Of a stretch of DNA of 64,000 nt, positions 1 to 10,870 are shown one piece after another. Position 1 is the first letter of the stretch. Every line of letters begins with the position of its first letter. The notes beneath the pieces are model-generated. The model made no database searches and had not been told where the DNA came from. It saw only the letters and a list, made by a program, of their open reading frames with translations. The DNA is from Nectonema munidae (Eukaryota > Nematomorpha > Nectonematoida > Nectonematidae), in assembly GCA_030549495.1 (NCBI GenBank), contig JAUIRK010000886.1, forward strand, positions 1 to 64,000, written 5' to 3'. The translations under genes and the position numbers were made by a program.

Positions 1-1100
1 CGGAGGTCTTGCCTGGTATTTTTTGAAACTAGATAAAACTTGACTGACCTCACATAAAAGCAGATTTTGGAAAAATAAAAATATATTTATTTGTATAACC
101 TAGCCTATGTTAACCACAAAGAGTATACCTTTCCAATGACACCATTTTCATTTATTTTTTTTTTAAAAAAGACACATTATGCTTAAACAAAAAGGTGGTC
201 CGTAATTTTTTCAAAAATTTAGACAAAATTTTTCGAAGTAATGTCCATTTATTAAATTTCTTTTGAAATTCGGAATAGAAAAGTCTTTGAGATATTTCAA
301 GAATACACTACAAATGTTTTTGTTAAATAAATATGATCAGACCTGTACAAATAAAAAATGTTTTGTTTGTAAACTGCAAATGTAAACTTATCATGTTTTA
401 ATGTTCTTTCGCTCCTCTTTATTATACATATATATATATATATTCAGTATTATTTTTGATATTATACAATATCCTTGCCAACCAAAGATGTTCCAACAAG
501 CCTTTTTTTCCTTTTATTCTCAACCGCTTCTTACCAAAAAGATTGCTCATGGAAGTGATTACACAACGGCTGACGCTTTCAAATCGTCCATGATGTCTCT
601 CCAATCCTTAAGAAAAAAAAAATATATATATCATTTTAAACATAAGGCATCTTTTTTTTCTATATCCATAGCAGAAAATGATTTGCATGTTCACGTATCA
701 TCTAGTTGTATATATATATATATATATTTTTTTTTTTTCCTGTCCATTATTTTATGATATAATAAATTTCTTCTTCTTCTTCTTCTTCTTACAAAAAACA
801 CCTACGTCCTACAAGCAAACTAATTACTCTCATACTTAATCTTATGCGAAAAGTTCCTTACATAGAAATATAGCATACTCACAAAATACGAGCCTATCAC
901 TGTCACATTTCCTGTCTAATCTATACATTCTTCATTGTAGTCACTGATGAGATAAAGAACAAGGATGTAGATAATACATGTAGTAATAACATGAATGTAT
1001 GTAATAACATGAAATTAAAGTGATGTAACTACATAATTATATTAAGGGCCATAAAATTGTCTATATAATAAAGTATGGAAATGTAGTGATGTGACTATAT
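1..1100. other. Non-coding AT-rich stretch with simple repeats
   Basis: No coding region is recognisable. Visible items are a TA microsatellite near 424-443, a second TA run followed by poly-T at about 707-738, and a TTC microsatellite at about 769-790. The open frames here run through the TA and T tracts (tyrosine/isoleucine and phenylalanine runs) and look like by-products of the simple repeats. Confidence 0.6.
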
Positions 1101-1164
1101 TTTGCGCGGGAAAGTTTCCATTTGTCAAAAGAGATAAAATAAAATTTAGCTTGATATTTTGTAA

Positions 1165-1341
1165 TTGAGGTGGCTCTCTTAACTAAAAATGTCTTGGCGC
1201 TTGACTGCGTTAGACAGGTGGCGCTCTTACAGAACTAAATTTAAAGAAAAATATACAAAAAAATCGGGAAATACAAAAGGTGTCGTCCTTATAAGGGTGG
1301 CGCTTTTACAAAGGTGGCGCTTTAAACAGGTTTTACTGTAT
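1165..1341. repeat. Cluster of GGTGGCGCT-type repeats ending in a pogo/Tigger-like terminus
   Basis: Five related units lie within about 160 bp, at roughly 1,168, 1,217, 1,279, 1,295 and 1,312. They are variants of GGTGGCGCTYTTA in the same orientation. The block ends with GGTTTTACTGTA at 1,329-1,340, whose reverse complement (TACAGTAAAACC) resembles the inverted terminus of pogo/Tigger-type mariner transposons. I read it as the subterminal binding-site array and one end of a mostly lost element. I could not find the other terminus. Confidence 0.4.
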
Positions 1342-1750
1342 TCCATTTAACTGGAAAAATAATCGATCGGAATCACTCAATCATATGTTGAAATCAAATA
1401 TTAATTGGAAACCTAAAAGTAATACCAGTTTGATACAAATGTTGCACGATCAAGTTTTATATGAAGAAACTATGCTTAAAAATTCTTTCATTGATATAGG
1501 TAATTATAAGTTGAAAGATGAGTTGTCTCATTTAAAAAAATATCAAATACGATAACTGAAAGTAAACAAGATAATATGTATGAAATTCTAATTTCTTATA
1601 ACAAGGATAAATTTAAGAAGCGTTGTTTAATTTCTTCTGATGGTAGTTTTTTAACAGAAAGAAGGCCTAACTTAGCGATAAAACCTGGCCAAAGAAAGCA
1701 TAAAAGGTAAATTTAATATAACTCTAGCTAGAGAATTTAATGGATTCCTT
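1340..1750 (+). pseudogene. MULE-like transposase remnant (C-terminal part)
   Basis: One plus-strand frame, starting just after the pogo-like terminus, reads NNRSESLNHMLKSNINWKP followed by a helical stretch ending DIGNYKL. From memory this resembles the region downstream of the catalytic domain in MULE-like transposases of arthropods (NNRSE...LNH..K). Further pieces in other frames follow to about 1,750, so the copy is broken by frameshifts. No zinc finger or DDE core is visible. The family assignment rests on a short motif and is tentative; an unclassified transposon ORF is the alternative. Confidence 0.35.
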
Positions 1751-1757
1751 AAAAAAG

Positions 1758-2015
1758 GGCGAGATTACTAATCGAGATTAAAAACGGATTTTGATAAATT
1801 GATAGTATTTTTCAAATTTTTGTAGATTAGGAAAATAAAGAAAAATTTCTTGACTAAGATATGCTAAATGGTGTTTAATGGTCGGTTTCCAAGACATCTT
1901 TAATGATCAAAATCTTATTTTCATCAACAAATATGTTCGAAAATCTAGCAAAATTATTCTTGTCTAAAAATGCCATAATTCCAGCTTCATTTCAAAAGCT
2001 TAGAATTTTTTTTAT
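1758..2015 (-). mobile_element. Fragment of the SCAND3/ZMYM-like hAT family found in the palindrome arms
   Basis: About 250 bp aligns along its whole length, same strand and ungapped over long runs, with 26,020-26,265 inside the hAT at 25,668-27,436. A shared word is GATAGTATTTTTCAAATTTT. On the minus strand this corresponds to the transposase segment reading FVDENKIFINKD in the palindrome copies. Divergence is moderate, so this is an independent older fragment and not part of the recent inverted duplication. Neither terminus is present. Confidence 0.6.
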
Positions 2016-2029
2016 GACAATGGAGTACT

Positions 2030-3070
2030 TGGCCCAAGGTTAAAGGAATTCATAGATTCAAATCAGGGGCGCACATCATCAAAATTATTGGGAGTGAATT
2101 TTTTTTTGCAATTTTCAAAATTACTGGTTAGGAAATACCACGGGAAACCAAATATTCAGGCAATCCTTTAAAATAGAGTGTATTCAGCGCATACATAAAT
2201 TTATAAGACAAGTTTATATTTTTTTTTACAAAATTGGTGAAATTTAAATACTATATTTCCAGCGAAAATATTTTAATTAAATTTTCATATCGCATATACA
2301 CTAGTTTAAAAAAAAAAAAAAAAAAAGAGTCTACTAGACACCCTGCGATGTTTATATAGAAAAAATATGTTTGATTCAGGGGGCACATCCTTCAAATTAT
2401 TGGAGGGGCGAACTTTCAAGCGTCTTCCAAAAAAGACAACAAATTTTTGTGAATTCCTACTTCTTTCTTGCCTATTCTATTTTATTCTTAATTAAGCTTA
2501 ATGTAAACTTTAACCCCCGCCCTATTAAGCTTAGCCAGCAATGAATGAAGACTTATAGATACGCACCATCTCCAAATTTTGTGTAGAAAGGGGGTAAAGA
2601 TATCAATTAACAATAAAAAAAATTGGAAATTTTATTGAATGAAAAAAATCGTTCATTAATTTTCAGTTGTTCGTTCTTCCTAAAAAATTAAAAAATGTAA
2701 AACAGAACTAAAGTTAGAAAACTTGGTATTAGAATTTTGTGTATAAGAATAAGTGTAAGTTAGTTAGACTCTCAAAAAAAGGTATAAAATAAAGATAAAA
2801 TTGTGCAAACAAAAACCAAACAATAAATTAAGATTGCATTACTTCATTTTTCTCAGCATCATTCAAAAATAGTTTAAAAGCTAAATTGGTGCAAGCTACA
2901 AAAATCTATAAAAAGTAAAATAACTTTTAACATTTTGCAATGATTTGTTTTTTATAATAAATTTTAAGGAAAAAAGTCTATCGGAAAAAATTATAGAGCT
3001 TCAACAAAAACTAAAAAATTTTACAGCATAACTTAAGTTTTTTGAAAACTAATTTGACCTATCCCCTATG
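2030..3070. repeat. Non-coding stretch with two direct hAT-terminus-like repeats
   Basis: Two related ~45-bp words occur in the same orientation at about 2,064-2,110 and 2,379-2,420. They share CACATC, then CAAA, then ATTATTGG, followed by a G-rich and T-rich run. A third version lies inverted at about 27,600-27,645, mirrored at 61,950-61,995. CAGGGGCGCACATC resembles hAT-type termini. The rest is AT-rich with an 18-bp poly-A near 2,310, and no gene is seen. Confidence 0.4.
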
Positions 3071-3300
3071 CAGCGTTTTTCAAACTTTTTTGGCTGCCAC
3101 CCATAACAAGAAGCACAGTTTGCATCGCGACCCATAATACTTAGGTGTAATAAGACAAACTCTGATCACTACGTCCAATCTAATGCTTTTAGATTTTCTT
3201 CACTTTGCTCTCCATTAATGTCATTTCTCTTTTGTCACGACCCATTTTATTTTTCACGCGACCCACATAAGGGTCGGGACCCATAGTTTGAATAACACTG
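3071..3300. mobile_element. hAT-type MITE, 230 bp
   Basis: The left end starts CAGCGTTTTTCAAACTTTTT and the right end reads CCATAGTTTGAATAACACTG, which as reverse complement starts CAGTGTTATTCAAACTATGG. These are imperfect inverted termini of the CAGTG-TTCAAACT class typical of hAT elements. Inside are several copies of GCGACCCA or its complement near both ends, as expected of subterminal transposase sites. Flanking 8-mers CCCCTATG (3,063-3,070) and CCTTATAG (3,301-3,308) agree at 6 of 8 positions and could be a decayed target-site duplication. There is no coding capacity. Confidence 0.6.
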
Positions 3301-3309
3301 CCTTATAGC

Positions 3310-4731
3310 ATACCCTATGGGTGGCATGGAAGGTTGGTTGAGATGTTGGACTCAGCATGAAAGCCTCTGGATTCTATTCCTCATCAATACCATTTTGTTC
3401 ATAGTTTGACATAAGCGTTACATCAGTTCCTGGTCAATGAAAACTACCTTTTACTCAAAGTTGAAAATTTTGCTACATAATTAACATAAGGGGGAAAGGA
3501 GACAAAATAAACTAATAAAGCAATTTTCACTATTTTAAAACGAAACTGCCTGTTCTCAGAATAATTTCAAAATAATAGGAGGCATAAAAAATGAGATAGC
3601 TTATTTGATATTTTCAAGTTTTTTTAAGCAGCAAAGTCAACGTTGTAGTAGCTAACCCATATAAGGTGATTTGGTAACGCTTGTATTTTTTACATTTTGT
3701 AAGGAATCATAGTATTTCATATAATTATTTAAGTCTAAGAACACAAAATCATTAAAAAACAATTTAAACAAACATAAATCATAAAAATTATAGTATACGA
3801 GAACAAGAAAATCATTGTTTTTTGACTATTTCTGTATACAAATAAAATAACAAATGAAAAATTTTGTTTCGATATTATATTTTTATTATAATAATCAAAT
3901 TTTTTTTTTAATTTAACGCGAGTCTGACAATATTCATCGATATAAAATTGTAACGATTGAGAACTATTTTTCTCTCATTTAAAAACAACTAAATTTTCGT
4001 TTTTGCAAAATGTTTGGTGTATTGATAGAACTAAATGTATACCAATAAAATCTGTGATTTTGAATAGCTCAACTTTGGTATCATGAGGTTCTGAAAATAT
4101 TGATCTTATATTCCGCTTAAAATTAGTTACTAATGAGATAAAATAGAATTATTTTTAATTTAACTCTAAATATAAATTAGAGAGAAGCTGTGGCGTAGCC
4201 AGAAAAAAGTTGATTTTCGCCCCTGCCAGAACTAGACAACTGACATGTACATTTGACACTTGGAAAGAGTAAGAACATAACATTTTTGAGAATTCAGTAA
4301 ATATCATTGAACTACATTTGATAAAAAAAAATAATCAAAATATCTTACTATTCTTAAAAAAATCTAAAACAACTATTTGAAATATAAATTTCGATTTAAA
4401 TAATCCAGGAGCACATCAGTGAAGAGTCATAGTGAAGCTGGATAGAAAGCAAAAAATAAAAGAAATTTGTCATATTAGTAAGCAAAAGATTAGTCGTAAA
4501 AAGTAACCATAATAAATAAACAATAGTAACAATAAACAAGTTTTATATTTGATCTGAGCAATTACACAAAAATTATCTATTTTCTTTAGTTCTCATAAAT
4601 TTCGGATTAAAAAGATGAAAGAATTGGGAATTGATCATACATGGAAGCAAGTAATTCTTAACCCTAGAAATTTTTCTTGGAAAAAAATACAAGTCAGTTC
4701 TTTCAAAGCATTTGAGGCCCGATAATTTTTT
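3310..4731. other. Non-coding stretch, no gene seen
   Basis: AT-rich sequence without a credible coding frame. At about 4,191 there is GTGGCGTAGCCAG, a word that recurs as GTGGTGTAGCCAG near 25,115. CAGTGGCGTAGCCAG-like starts are known for some hAT elements, so this could be a solo terminus. Nothing else is supported. Confidence 0.4.
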
Positions 4732-4941
4732 AAATACTCACAGTTTGGTTTGGTTTGTTTGGAAATATCAAAGCACTTTCAGCCATAAGGCTATATGCTC
4801 GCATTATGCTTAAGATGGTTAATCACAGCTTTTGTGAATTTGTTTTTAAAAGTTGAGAGCCTTGGGGATCGAACCCCTGACCTTCAACTGTTAAGCTGAG
4901 AGGTACACCCTAACAACCATTGAGGCTCAAATACTCACAGT
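4732..4941 (-). mobile_element. tRNA-derived SINE, copy 1, with perfect 13-bp target-site duplication
   Basis: Body 4,745-4,928 on the minus strand. The 5' head starts GAGCCTCAATGGTTGTTAGG and contains GGGGTTCGATCCCC, a perfect RNA polymerase III B box inside a T-arm stem; GAGCCT near the start pairs with AGGCTC at the end of the tRNA-like part, as an acceptor stem would. A non-tRNA tail of about 110 bp follows and ends in a (CCAAA)n-like run at 4,745-4,762. AAATACTCACAGT occurs at 4,732-4,744 and again at 4,929-4,941, an exact target-site duplication showing LINE-mediated insertion. A second, older copy lies at 5,910-6,094. Confidence 0.85.
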
Positions 4942-5074
4942 AGAAAAAATCAGAATTGTTTCATACAAATAACTGATCGAGGTAAAAGTCAAAATATTGA
5001 GTCAATTATATTTTGGTAAAAGGTTGTAAAATAGCAAAAATAAAATAAATAAAGACAAAAAATAAGAATTTTTA

Positions 5075-5512
5075 AATATAGCTTATTATGTTTTTATTTG
5101 AATCAAACATAGTTCATTGATATAAATTATTGGTATAGCTTACTGTCTTTATTTAATTACACATATAGTTTAAAACCATATACCTACTGTTATTTTCACT
5201 AATTTTGTAACCTTTCTTGTTTATTATATTCATCAAACAATAAATGTATAATATATTAAAATGGATATATCAACGTTTTTCCAATTTTTTAATTTTTCTC
5301 CGCATTTATTATCAAATTAAAATAATTAATTGTTACTCAGCTTATTAAATATAGCTTATTATGTTTTTATTTGAATCAAACCTAGTTCATTGATATAGTT
5401 TACTGTCTTTATTTAATTACACATATAGTTTAAAACCATATACCTACACTTTTATTTTCACTAATTTTGTAACATTTCTTGTTTATCACATTTATCAACC
5501 AATAAATGTATA
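5075..5512. repeat. Pair of ~170-bp direct repeats
   Basis: About 5,075-5,250 and 5,345-5,512 are near copies in the same orientation. Both start AAATATAGCTTATTATG, share TTTAATTACACATATAG, and end with AATAAATGTATA. They differ by a few substitutions and by about 15 bp missing from the second copy. They are separated by about 95 bp of AT-rich sequence. This is a local tandem-type duplication; no coding potential is seen. Confidence 0.75.
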
Positions 5513-5702
5513 GGCTCTTCTGGAAAAATTTTAAAAAGTTTGTTACTCTTTTTTCTTCTACTTGAGATGAAACGAGAGACATAGCGAAAAGATAAATCTT
5601 TGTAAAACATTTTTCTTTTTTAAAAGTTATATTTAGAGAAAAAGTATGCTTCTAACATAAAACTGTACCTCAGCGCGTCCGAGCGCGTTTTTTAGTACTA
5701 CC

Positions 5703-5900
5703 ACTTTCATTGGCTATATCCAGCCTAATTTATATATAATATAATTAGACTGGATATAGCCAATGAAAGTAATATAAAGTTAATGAATTTATATAAAATA
5801 TAATTAGGCTGGTTCAAGCAAATGAAAGTTTTTAACAGTTGTGTAGTTGAATAAAGTTACCATGATGTTTAAAAAGCTTTATCCAGCCTATTTATATAAA
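5703..5900. repeat. Foldback repeat with 28-bp hairpin arms
   Basis: Arm 5,703-5,730 and arm 5,743-5,770 are reverse complements with one mismatch (ACTTTCATTGGCTATATCCA and its complement), with a 12-bp AT loop between them. Degenerate half-copies follow at 5,802-5,830 (AATTAGGCTGG ... AAATGAAAGT) and 5,878-5,900 (TTTATCCAGCCTA). The arrangement looks like a small foldback element or MITE with decayed extra termini. It is immediately followed by SINE copy 2. Confidence 0.7.
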
Positions 5901-5909
5901 ACAGAATCA

Positions 5910-6094
5910 AGCTTCAATGGTTGTTAGGGTGTACCTATAAGATTAACATTTGAATGTGGCTTCGATCCCCAGGCTCCCGAGTCTTAAAAACAAAGTTATT
6001 TACCATTTAAGTATAATGCATAAATATGCTCGAAGATCAACCATTCTAGCATAATGCGGATTATGGCTCAAAGTGCTTTGATATCCAACCAACT
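5910..6094 (+). mobile_element. tRNA-derived SINE, copy 2 (older)
   Basis: Same family as the SINE at 4,745-4,928 but on the plus strand. It carries CAATGGTTGTTAGGGTGTACC in the head region, a decayed B box (GCTTCGATCCCC), the shared tail words CATAATGCGGATTATGGCTC and AAAGTGCTTTGATAT, and a terminal CCAACCAA run at about 6,085-6,092. Divergence from copy 1 is clearly higher in the tRNA-like head, so this copy is older. No clear target-site duplication was found. Confidence 0.75.
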
Positions 6095-6303
6095 AATTTT
6101 TTTTCTTTTATATCAGTTTTGTCATTGTTTTAATCCAAAGTTTAATGGCGTCATTGCTCGTAATTACTTTTGGGTGGATTGTTTTTTCATATATTTCCCA
6201 CTTTTACTTACATTAATTTTATTATTTATTATTGTTTTTTTTCAAATAATTTTGAATTTATTTTCTTTATCTGTCTTAATTAATGCATAAGTCAGTGTCC
6301 CAA

Positions 6304-6328
6304 CCCCCCCCCCCCCCCCCCCCCCCCC
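6304..6328. repeat. 25-bp poly-C tract
   Basis: An uninterrupted run of C in an otherwise AT-rich setting. The G-rich strand could form quadruplex structures and the length is likely to be unstable or mis-called. Similar C/G runs occur near 31,500 and 58,065 in the palindrome arms. Confidence 0.9.
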
Positions 6329-6940
6329 AAGTTTAGGGTTTCCGAGATCTTCATGTGAACTTCTTAAAAATTTATCGAGAAAAAATTGAGTGGTGATTTT
6401 TTATTCTGGTTTTCTTCCTCTGAAAAATGCAAACGTTTTTAGGATTAAGAAGTGCTCTGGTGACCCGATTGTAATCAAGCTATCACTAGACATTAAGATT
6501 ATTTCCCACTTTGTCAGCGTTCGCGATAGGATTGTATCTTTCACGCAGCTCTATTTATATATTTGAAACAAACATTCTTGTAAAATAATGTATATCAATG
6601 TATAATTTGCAGTAATAAGGGGTAGTATTAGACGTTTAGTGGGATTGAAGGTCCATTTATATCCTGGATGCAGTATTCCAATTGGGACTATCATGCGTGA
6701 AAAAATGGGTGCGAACGTCACACAGAGTATGTAAATCGACAGAAAGAATATACTACAATTTCTATACGGCATATTAACCCTATGAGTCGCAGAATTTTTT
6801 ATATTATAAATTCCCGAATGAATTAATTGACCTAAACATAAAGAAGCAATATTTTAGTTTCCATTAAATTTTATACTAGTTTTTTAATGGAAAAAATATT
6901 TATTAATTTAATTCTGTAATATGTTAAATATTCCATTATG

Positions 6941-9900
6941 CAGACATCCCAGCGTAGAACCTTTTTCACTTTTTTGGAACCTTTATTAAATTTTAGAACC
7001 TTTTTATTTTTGTTTTTAATTGTAAAATAGTGAATGCGCACATAATACAATTGAATTATAGCTAAGTGCAACTAGAGAATCCACCCCGTTGCCCCGGTGT
7101 AAAACAGAAAAAAATGAAATCAATGAATGAAATCATGGGGAAATGCAAAAATGAACAACGTTTTGAACATGATGATGAAACACTATTAAGTTCTATCAAA
7201 AAAGAATTTTTTCTTTTTAAAGAATATAAAAAAAGACCAGAAAAGCTTTTAACGAATTAACTGTATTTTTAAGGTTGCTTTTGTTTAAATATTGATCTAA
7301 ATACTTTGGAAATTTAAAGAAGTTTTTGTAGATGAAAGATTTAAATAGAAAAATTTTAATAATCTTGTTATTTTCCAAAAAAGTTTTTGATTATAAAAAA
7401 ATTTCAATTTAAATTTATGTTGCATATATTTTTAAATGATTTATTTTTTTATATTTTGATTTCAGTTTAGATAGTAAATTTTTTTAAATGGGACGCAATA
7501 TTAAGTTTAATAATGACTGGCTCAAAAAAGAAGATGCATCTGGTAAAACAATTGATTTTTGGTGTATTCGAAAGAATGATGAAGAAGCCTTTTGTAATAT
7601 TTGTAAAGTTTCTATCAGTATTAAGAAAAAAGGAATTCAAGGAATAATGAATCACTCTAACACTGAAAAACATAAAAAAACAACTGTGGAACGTTCAGAT
7701 ATTCTTCAATGCACTTTAGAAACTGTTTCAAAATCAGATCAAGTTGCATCTACTTCTACGATTCCTGAAAAAGCTTGTAATCAGACTAAATTATACTTAT
7801 TCTGCAAACGAGATTAAGCAACAAAAGCTGAACTTATTTGGATGCTTAAAAGTATTTTGTCAAATTATTCATTACGTTCAAATAATGATTTAGCTGGAAC
7901 TTTACAGTACATGTTTCCAGGAAAAATACCAAAAGAATTTTCACTAGGCTCTACTAAATCAAGCTATTTATTAACAGAAGCACTGGGTCCATATTTTAAA
8001 AAAATTATTTTGGATGACGCTAAAGATAAAAGTTTTGTTATTTCTTATGATGAAACAACTAACTTAGAAGATAAAAAAGAGCTAGAAATTATGATAAGAT
8101 TTTGGTCAAGCATTCTTCATCAGGTTTGTTCGTTTCATCTAGAAAGTTTGCATTTAGGCCATGCTCCAAGTGAAACTATATCAGAATCAATTATCAATGT
8201 TGTTAACGCAAACAATTTAAAGTTTGAAAATTTTGTTACACTTTTCAGTGATGGTCCCAATGTTAACAAAAAAGTTTTTTCCCTTATTAATGAAACAGTG
8301 AAAATTTGTAGAGGAAAAGCTCTTTTTAATGCTGGAACATGTCAGTTGCATGTAATTCACAATGCGTTTTCAAAAGGCATAAAGGCTTTGAATGAAAAAA
8401 TTTCTTCTTTTTTAACTTTTGTTTACAAATACTTTAAAGGATGGCCTACTCGTTATGAGGATTTTCACAAAGTACAAGAAGAATTAAACTACCCAATATC
8501 AAAGCTAAAGAAGCACACTGACAATCGATGGATTTCTCTTGGTTTTTCAGTTAAAAAAATATTGGAACAATGGGATGTTCTTAAAAAATATTTTCTAGTT
8601 TTCGTTCCAAATAATTGCAAGTCCGCAAAATCAAATTTTTATTACAAGTTTATTGTTCAACAGCTGAATACTCCAACTCTCAAAGTCGAACGTCTTTTTA
8701 TTAATTCAGCAATACAGGTTTTTGAAAAATTTAAGAGAAAGTTTCAGAACACTGAGCCATTAATTCATCTTATTTATGAAGAAATTATAAATCTAACCAT
8801 CACATTAGCAAACAGAATTTTAGAAACCCCTATAGAAAAGAATTTCTCCATAAAAGAAATTTTAAAAAAGTTTCTAAATTCTGTTGAAAATGAATCAGAA
8901 AAATTTTTTATTGATCCAAAAAAAATGATATTTTGTGAAGAAATTAAAATTAAATTAAATAAACTGGGTATTGATTCCATTATAGTCACGAATTTTATGA
9001 AAAAATGTTTTTCTTTCTATAAGGAGTCTTGCTTTTACATATTAAAATCATCTCTATTGTGCGATGAATTAATCAAGTGCTTTCGTTGTCTTTCTCCAGA
9101 TAGAAGATCGCATTTTTCTAGTTTAAGTGACATTGAAAAACTTGCTAGCATTTTGCCTCAAAAAGCTGGTACAGAAGTTTTGATAGATGAATGGAAGGTT
9201 TTGCAGACTGAGACTATTCTTGAAAAATATACCAAAGATAGAGTCGATTTTTATTGGAGGTATATATTTTCAATCAAAACTTCTTCCGGAATGCCCAAGT
9301 ATCCTGTATTAATGAGCATAGTTAAAGCTGCTTTATGCGTTTCGCATGGTAACGCCGATGTTGAAAGACAGTTTTCAATTTCAAAAAGAATTTTAACTGA
9401 TGATATAAGTAATTTGTCTTTGAAATCTATGAATGCGCGTTTGGTTGTGAGAAGCGGATTGCAGTATTTTGATAATAGACCCTATGCTGTTCCTTTAACT
9501 CGCGAACTTCTTAATTTAGGCAAAAGTGCTTATCGAAAGTATAAAGATAATTTGGAAATAGATAAAAGAATAAAATTGAGAAGCGAAAACAAGAAAGTGC
9601 AAAACAGAGATCAGAAGAAATCTGCCGAATTTTTAAGTCAAAAAAAGTTAAAATTGAGGAGATTGAAATGCACTACGAAGAAAAAAGTTGTGAATATGAA
9701 ACCGTTCAGAAAGTTACCAATAGTTTACTTGATAAAGCTTCAAAAAGACTTGAAGATGCTATTCATTCTAAAAATCCAACTTCTATTCATTTAGCATATA
9801 GTTTTCTTAAAGCAGCTCAGACTAAAAGAAATGAAGAACTCAAAAAAAAATTGATTTGATTCAACTAAATTCAAAAATAAACACGCGAAAATCTGGACTT

Positions 9901-10056
9901 ATTGATCAATTTCTAAAAAAAAATAGTTTAAATGAATTATAATTTTTCTATCTTTTATTTTAAATAAAAATTTATTCAAGATTTTTGTTAGAACCTTTTT
10001 GGAACCTTTTGTATTTTCTGGAACCTTTTAATAAAAACAATGTGCTGGGATGTTAG
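6941..10056 (+). mobile_element. hAT transposon, 3.1 kb, nearly complete
   Basis: Termini CAGACATCCCAGC (6,941-6,953) and GCTGGGATGTTAG (10,044-10,056) are inverted repeats matching at 11 of 13 positions. ATTATG flanks both sides (6,935-6,940 and 10,057-10,062); with the neighbouring base pair this may be a decayed 8-bp duplication. Three GAACCTTT-type words lie just inside each end in the same orientation, probably subterminal transposase sites. The transposase gene occupies 7,488-9,859. A 64-codon open frame (7,066-7,260) lies upstream of it inside the element and has no recognisable domain. Confidence 0.8.
7488..9859 (+). pseudogene. hAT transposase (BED finger, RNase H-like core, dimerisation domain), lightly broken
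   Basis: Start ATG at 7,488. Residues ~35-62 contain a BED-like finger (CNIC ... H ... H). Downstream, in the frame open 7,842-9,794, are SYDETTN (first catalytic Asp region), FSDGPN with CQLHVIHNAF (second Asp and the CxxH motif of hAT), RW near 8,530, and the hAT dimerisation signature NADVERQFSISKR near 9,350. The reading frame is interrupted around 7,790-7,840, where two nearby shifts would explain the stop at 7,815. It also shifts at an A-run near 9,650, after which the C-terminal ~60 residues lie in another frame. Divergence is low, so activity may have been recent. Confidence 0.85.
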
Positions 10057-10179
10057 ATTATGTATCCCCTCAGCATTTAATTACTTTGGTGTATTCTTAT
10101 AAAGCTAAAAAACCATAAGTGTTCTTTTCCTCACGGCCATACTTTGCAAGTTTAATTTTTTAACAATGATGTTCTCAAA

Positions 10180-10345
10180 AAGAAACCTCAAACACTTTTA
10201 TTTTATAATTCAAAAAAAGGAGGCTTTGATAAGGCCGATCAAGAACTTAAGGGTTTCAACAAAAGAGGACAATTAGTTTTATTTTTGAAACTTATTAATA
10301 TAGTTTTTCTCAATGCCTTTATTATTTAAAAAATGTTTTTTTATA
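10180..10345 (+). pseudogene. piggyBac transposase remnant
   Basis: A short plus-strand frame reads FNSKKGGFDKADQELKGF and then continues with a hydrophobic stretch, KLINIVFLNAFII. This matches the region of the third catalytic Asp in piggyBac transposases (KGG-D--D- followed by a hydrophobic helix with INA). Only this segment is recognisable, and flanking sequence has no further homology. It is a different subfamily from the piggyBac at the palindrome centre, which reads GFVDML at the same place. Confidence 0.55.
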
Positions 10346-10589
10346 TCAAAACCGATATCGGTGATTGTTAATTCTGTTTTATTTCATTTTTAGGGTCAAT
10401 TGACAATGCTGGGACTTCTAGGGCTTAATTATAAAAACCTTTTCTTTAAAGACCTAGGATTTTCAAACACAAGTGAACCCCTGTTTAAAAATATGACGAG
10501 GATCTTGCGTAAGTGAAACTTTAGAACTAAGCAACTGTAGATCAATTGACCAAAACTGACTGATTATCCTAAGTGTAAAATTAGCCTGC

Positions 10590-10870
10590 CATGAGTTTCT
10601 ACCTAAGCCAAAAATATTCCAATATTACAAATGTCTGAAACTTTGTCATGTGTCGGCCGCTTGCCCAAGCAGAGAATGTCTGCAGAGGTGAGCACGATCG
10701 TCGCACGTGCAAGTCAGCTAATTCTAAGACCGCCAACGCTACCCTTGCGGAAGTGAGGGGCACTCAGCCGCCTATAACAATTGTCCAGCTAAGCTAGCTG
10801 CTCTCCAGCAAAATGAAGCTCCAAAAAGACTCCAGGTAACCACTTAGGAAAAGCCTCTTCAGGTATATTG
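10590..10870 (+). pseudogene. Jockey-type LINE ORF1 (gag-like zinc-knuckle) remnant
   Basis: One frame reads CGSEGHSAAYNNCPA followed by KLAALQQ near 10,740-10,810, the last zinc-knuckle region of ORF1 proteins of Jockey-like LINEs (C--GH----Y--CP). An upstream frame has CHVSAACPSRECLQ, another knuckle. The block is distinctly more GC-rich than its surroundings, as expected of foreign coding sequence. It is broken and truncated on both sides; no endonuclease or reverse transcriptase follows. Confidence 0.5.

Noticed and set aside
401-757. 118-codon open frame rich in Tyr, Ile and Phe
   Set aside because: Runs through TA and poly-T tracts at both ends; no domain and no codon bias.
4856-4928. 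Possible tRNA gene on the minus strand
   Set aside because: B box and acceptor-like pairing are present, but the anticodon arm does not fold well, a SINE tail and target duplication flank it, and a second copy with the same tail exists.
6054-6290. 78-codon hydrophobic open frame that could be a small membrane protein
   Set aside because: Starts inside SINE copy 2 and continues into AT-rich DNA; hydrophobicity follows from T-rich codons.
7066-7260. 64-codon lysine-rich open frame as an independent small gene
   Set aside because: Entirely inside the hAT element upstream of its transposase; no recognisable domain.
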